From the NCBI GenBank assembly GCA_946480845.1, contig CAMLLJ010000031.1:1-15959 (forward strand): a stretch of DNA of 15,959 bases, written 5' to 3'. Of the stretch, positions 14,957 to 15,959 are shown in pieces. Under the pieces are notes generated by a model, which was not told the DNA's origin, made no database searches, and saw only the letters and a program-made list of their open reading frames with translations. The DNA comes from an uncultured Gemmatimonadota bacterium. Its GTDB lineage: Bacteria; Gemmatimonadota; Gemmatimonadetes; Gemmatimonadales; GWC2-71-9. The stretch's first letter is position 1. Every line of letters begins with the position of its first letter. The position numbers and the translations under genes were made by a program.

Positions 14957-15375
14957 GCACCGCGGGGGGCCTCTGCGGGAGCGGACCGCTCGACCGCCTC
15001 GAACCCGCGCGGCCGGAACAGCAGGTCGAAGGCCAGGAAGAGGGTCTTCGAGAACGGGTAGAAGAGCAGCGGCATGGCCACCATCAGGATCCCGCCCCCG
15101 ACCTGGAGCACGGTCCACGGCGGGCTGGGCCACGTCAACAGGAGCACGGCGACGAAGATCGCCCCGAACACCAGCTCGGCCGCGATGATGTTGAACATGT
15201 AGGCGCCGACGATGTAGCCCTGCTCCTCCCGCTCCAGGTGAAGCCCGCAGGTGGGACATACCGGGCGCATCCGGAGCCAACCGGTCCAGAGGCCACCCCC
15301 GCCGCAGTTGGGGCAGCGGCGCTTGAGCGCCCGCCCCGCATAGGTGACCGCCCGCCCCGCCAGTCCCTTCTCCAT
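14953..15375 (-). CDS. DUF983 zinc-ribbon membrane protein
   Basis: A 140-residue protein matching the DUF983 family in length and layout. The N-terminal part has two Cys pairs, CPNC (about 21-24) and CPTC (about 39-42), which look like a zinc ribbon, then EQGYIVGAYMFNI leading into two membrane helices (about 53-80 and 88-112). The function of the family is not established. ATG 15375 is preferred over the ATG six bases upstream, because GGAAGG on the minus strand is placed seven bases from it. It is convergent with the Wzc-like gene, the two stops meeting in a CTAG palindrome, and divergent from the HlyD-like gene, so it is probably its own transcription unit and not part of the EPS operon. 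Confidence 0.88.
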   Translation of the reverse strand: MEKGLAGRAVTYAGRALKRRCPNCGGGGLWTGWLRMRPVCPTCGLHLEREEQGYIVGAYMFNIIAAELVFGAIFVAVLLLTWPSPPWTVLQVGGGILMVAMPLLFYPFSKTLFLAFDLLFRPRGFEAVERSAPAEAPRGA

Positions 15376-15432
15376 GCTCATCCCTTCCAGGTGCCGCGTT
15401 CCGGGACGCCGTCCGGCGACCGCCCGGCTCGC

Positions 15433-15448
15433 TGGCAACGGTTTGCCA
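15433..15448. promoter_or_regulatory. TGGCAA-N4-TTGCCA palindrome between DUF983 and HlyD-like genes
   Basis: Perfect 6-base arms around CGGT, 16 bases in all, in the divergent intergenic space. It is sized like an operator for a dimeric helix-turn-helix regulator and could act on either gene. No regulator gene is in the window. Confidence 0.4.
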
Positions 15449-15483
15449 CTCCGGGGCATCTTACGGTCTGTCCCCATGCGAAT

Positions 15484-15512
15484 TTGACACCTCAGGGCCC
15501 GGATCGCGTAGG
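15484..15512 (+). promoter_or_regulatory. Possible promoter of the HlyD-like gene
   Basis: A perfect TTGACA (15484-15489) stands 80 bases before the start codon, but the hexamer 17 bases further on (CGTAGG) is a poor -10 box; a TAGGGA at 19 bases is no better. Only the -35 box is convincing. Confidence 0.35.
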
Positions 15513-15568
15513 GACGGACGCTACCTGAACACCGCCGGCCGTGCCACAGTTCCCCATAAGGAGTCGCC

Positions 15569-15959
15569 ATGACGATCCCCCGCAATCGGTGGCCACTGAT
15601 CGGCGCAGGCGCCGTCGTGATCCTGGCCATCAGCGCCTGGCTCCTCAACGGGGACGTGGAGGGCGCCGAGGCCGAGATGATCGGGACGGTCGAGCGCGGG
15701 GAGTTCCGCGTCACCGTCACCACCTCGGGTGAGCTGATGGCCCAGAAGTTCGTGCAGATCACCGCCCCCGCAGGCGCCCAGGCCGCCCAGATCTACCAGA
15801 TGAAGATCGCCTCGATCGTGCCCGAGGGGACGACCGTCAAAGCCGGCGACCTCGTGGCCGAGCTGGACCGGGCCAGCGTCGCCACCAAGGTGTCCGAGGT
15901 GTCCCTGGCCGTGCAGAAGGCCCAGGCCGTGTACGAGCAGGCGATGCTCGACTCCACCC
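15569..15959 (+). CDS. HlyD/MacA-like periplasmic membrane fusion protein (5' part only)
   Basis: The first 130 residues are present and the frame is open at the window edge. AAGGAG seven bases before the ATG is the strongest ribosome binding site in the window. Residues 8-27 are an uncleaved membrane anchor (WPLIGAGAVVILAISAWLL). GTVERGEFRVTVTTSGEL (about 39-56) is the typical first strand of a MacA/HlyD-type adaptor, followed by a lipoyl-like half motif (VPEGTTVKAGDLVAELD) and the start of an alpha-helical hairpin (VSEVSLAVQKAQAVYEQAM). Such proteins connect an inner-membrane ABC or RND transporter with an outer-membrane channel. It probably begins a separate export operon to the right; the cargo is unknown. 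Confidence 0.85.
   Translation, partial: MTIPRNRWPLIGAGAVVILAISAWLLNGDVEGAEAEMIGTVERGEFRVTVTTSGELMAQKFVQITAPAGAQAAQIYQMKIASIVPEGTTVKAGDLVAELDRASVATKVSEVSLAVQKAQAVYEQAMLDST

Overview
This 15,959-base window is very GC-rich bacterial DNA holding most of an exopolysaccharide (EPS) or capsule locus, followed by the start of an unrelated module. GC content, tight gene packing, GTG/ATG starts that overlap upstream stops, and a Gram-negative Wza/Wzc-type export pair all point to a high-GC diderm. Gemmatimonadota or a similar environmental phylum fits, but that is an inference; no rRNA or marker gene is present to prove it.

Layout. (1) 1-1990, minus strand: a putative surface lipoprotein with seven bacterial Ig-like (BIG_2-type) repeats, then a Gly linker and what looks like the first strands of a secreted beta-helix domain, cut by the window edge. 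(2) 1991-2506: a 516-base divergent control region. On the minus strand it carries a sigma70-like promoter and a clear cyclic-di-GMP-I (GEMM) riboswitch in the leader of the lipoprotein gene. On the plus strand it carries a very good sigma54 (-24/-12) promoter, with inverted repeats upstream that could bind an enhancer-binding protein. (3) 2507-7880, plus strand: a four-gene operon of a GT4 glycosyltransferase, a glutamine-dependent asparagine-synthase-type amidotransferase, a PaaK/CapK-like AMP-forming ligase and an ExoA-like GT2 with membrane segments. (4) 7881-8201: a leader/intergenic region with an intrinsic terminator, a second possible sigma54 site and a hairpin. (5) 8202-14956, plus strand: a PLP sugar aminotransferase, an 836-residue fusion of a phosphoglycosyl transferase (PglC/WcaJ type) to a membrane nucleotide-sugar 4,6-dehydratase (PglF/FlaA1 type), a Wza-like export protein and a Wzc-like co-polymerase fused to a BY-kinase. 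(6) 14953-15375, minus: a DUF983 zinc-ribbon membrane protein whose stop codon overlaps the wzc stop. (7) 15569-end, plus: the start of a HlyD/MacA-like membrane fusion protein.

How it may work together. The dehydratase domain and the aminotransferase would make a UDP-4-amino-sugar. The phosphoglycosyl transferase domain would load a sugar phosphate on undecaprenyl phosphate. The GT4 and GT2 would extend the chain, the amidotransferase and AMP-ligase would modify it, and the Wza/Wzc pair would export it. Wzx and Wzy are not in the window. The most interesting feature is the regulatory layout: a c-di-GMP riboswitch on a repeat-rich surface protein, back to back with a sigma54-type EPS promoter. 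This suggests one biofilm programme in which matrix polysaccharide and a surface protein are controlled together.
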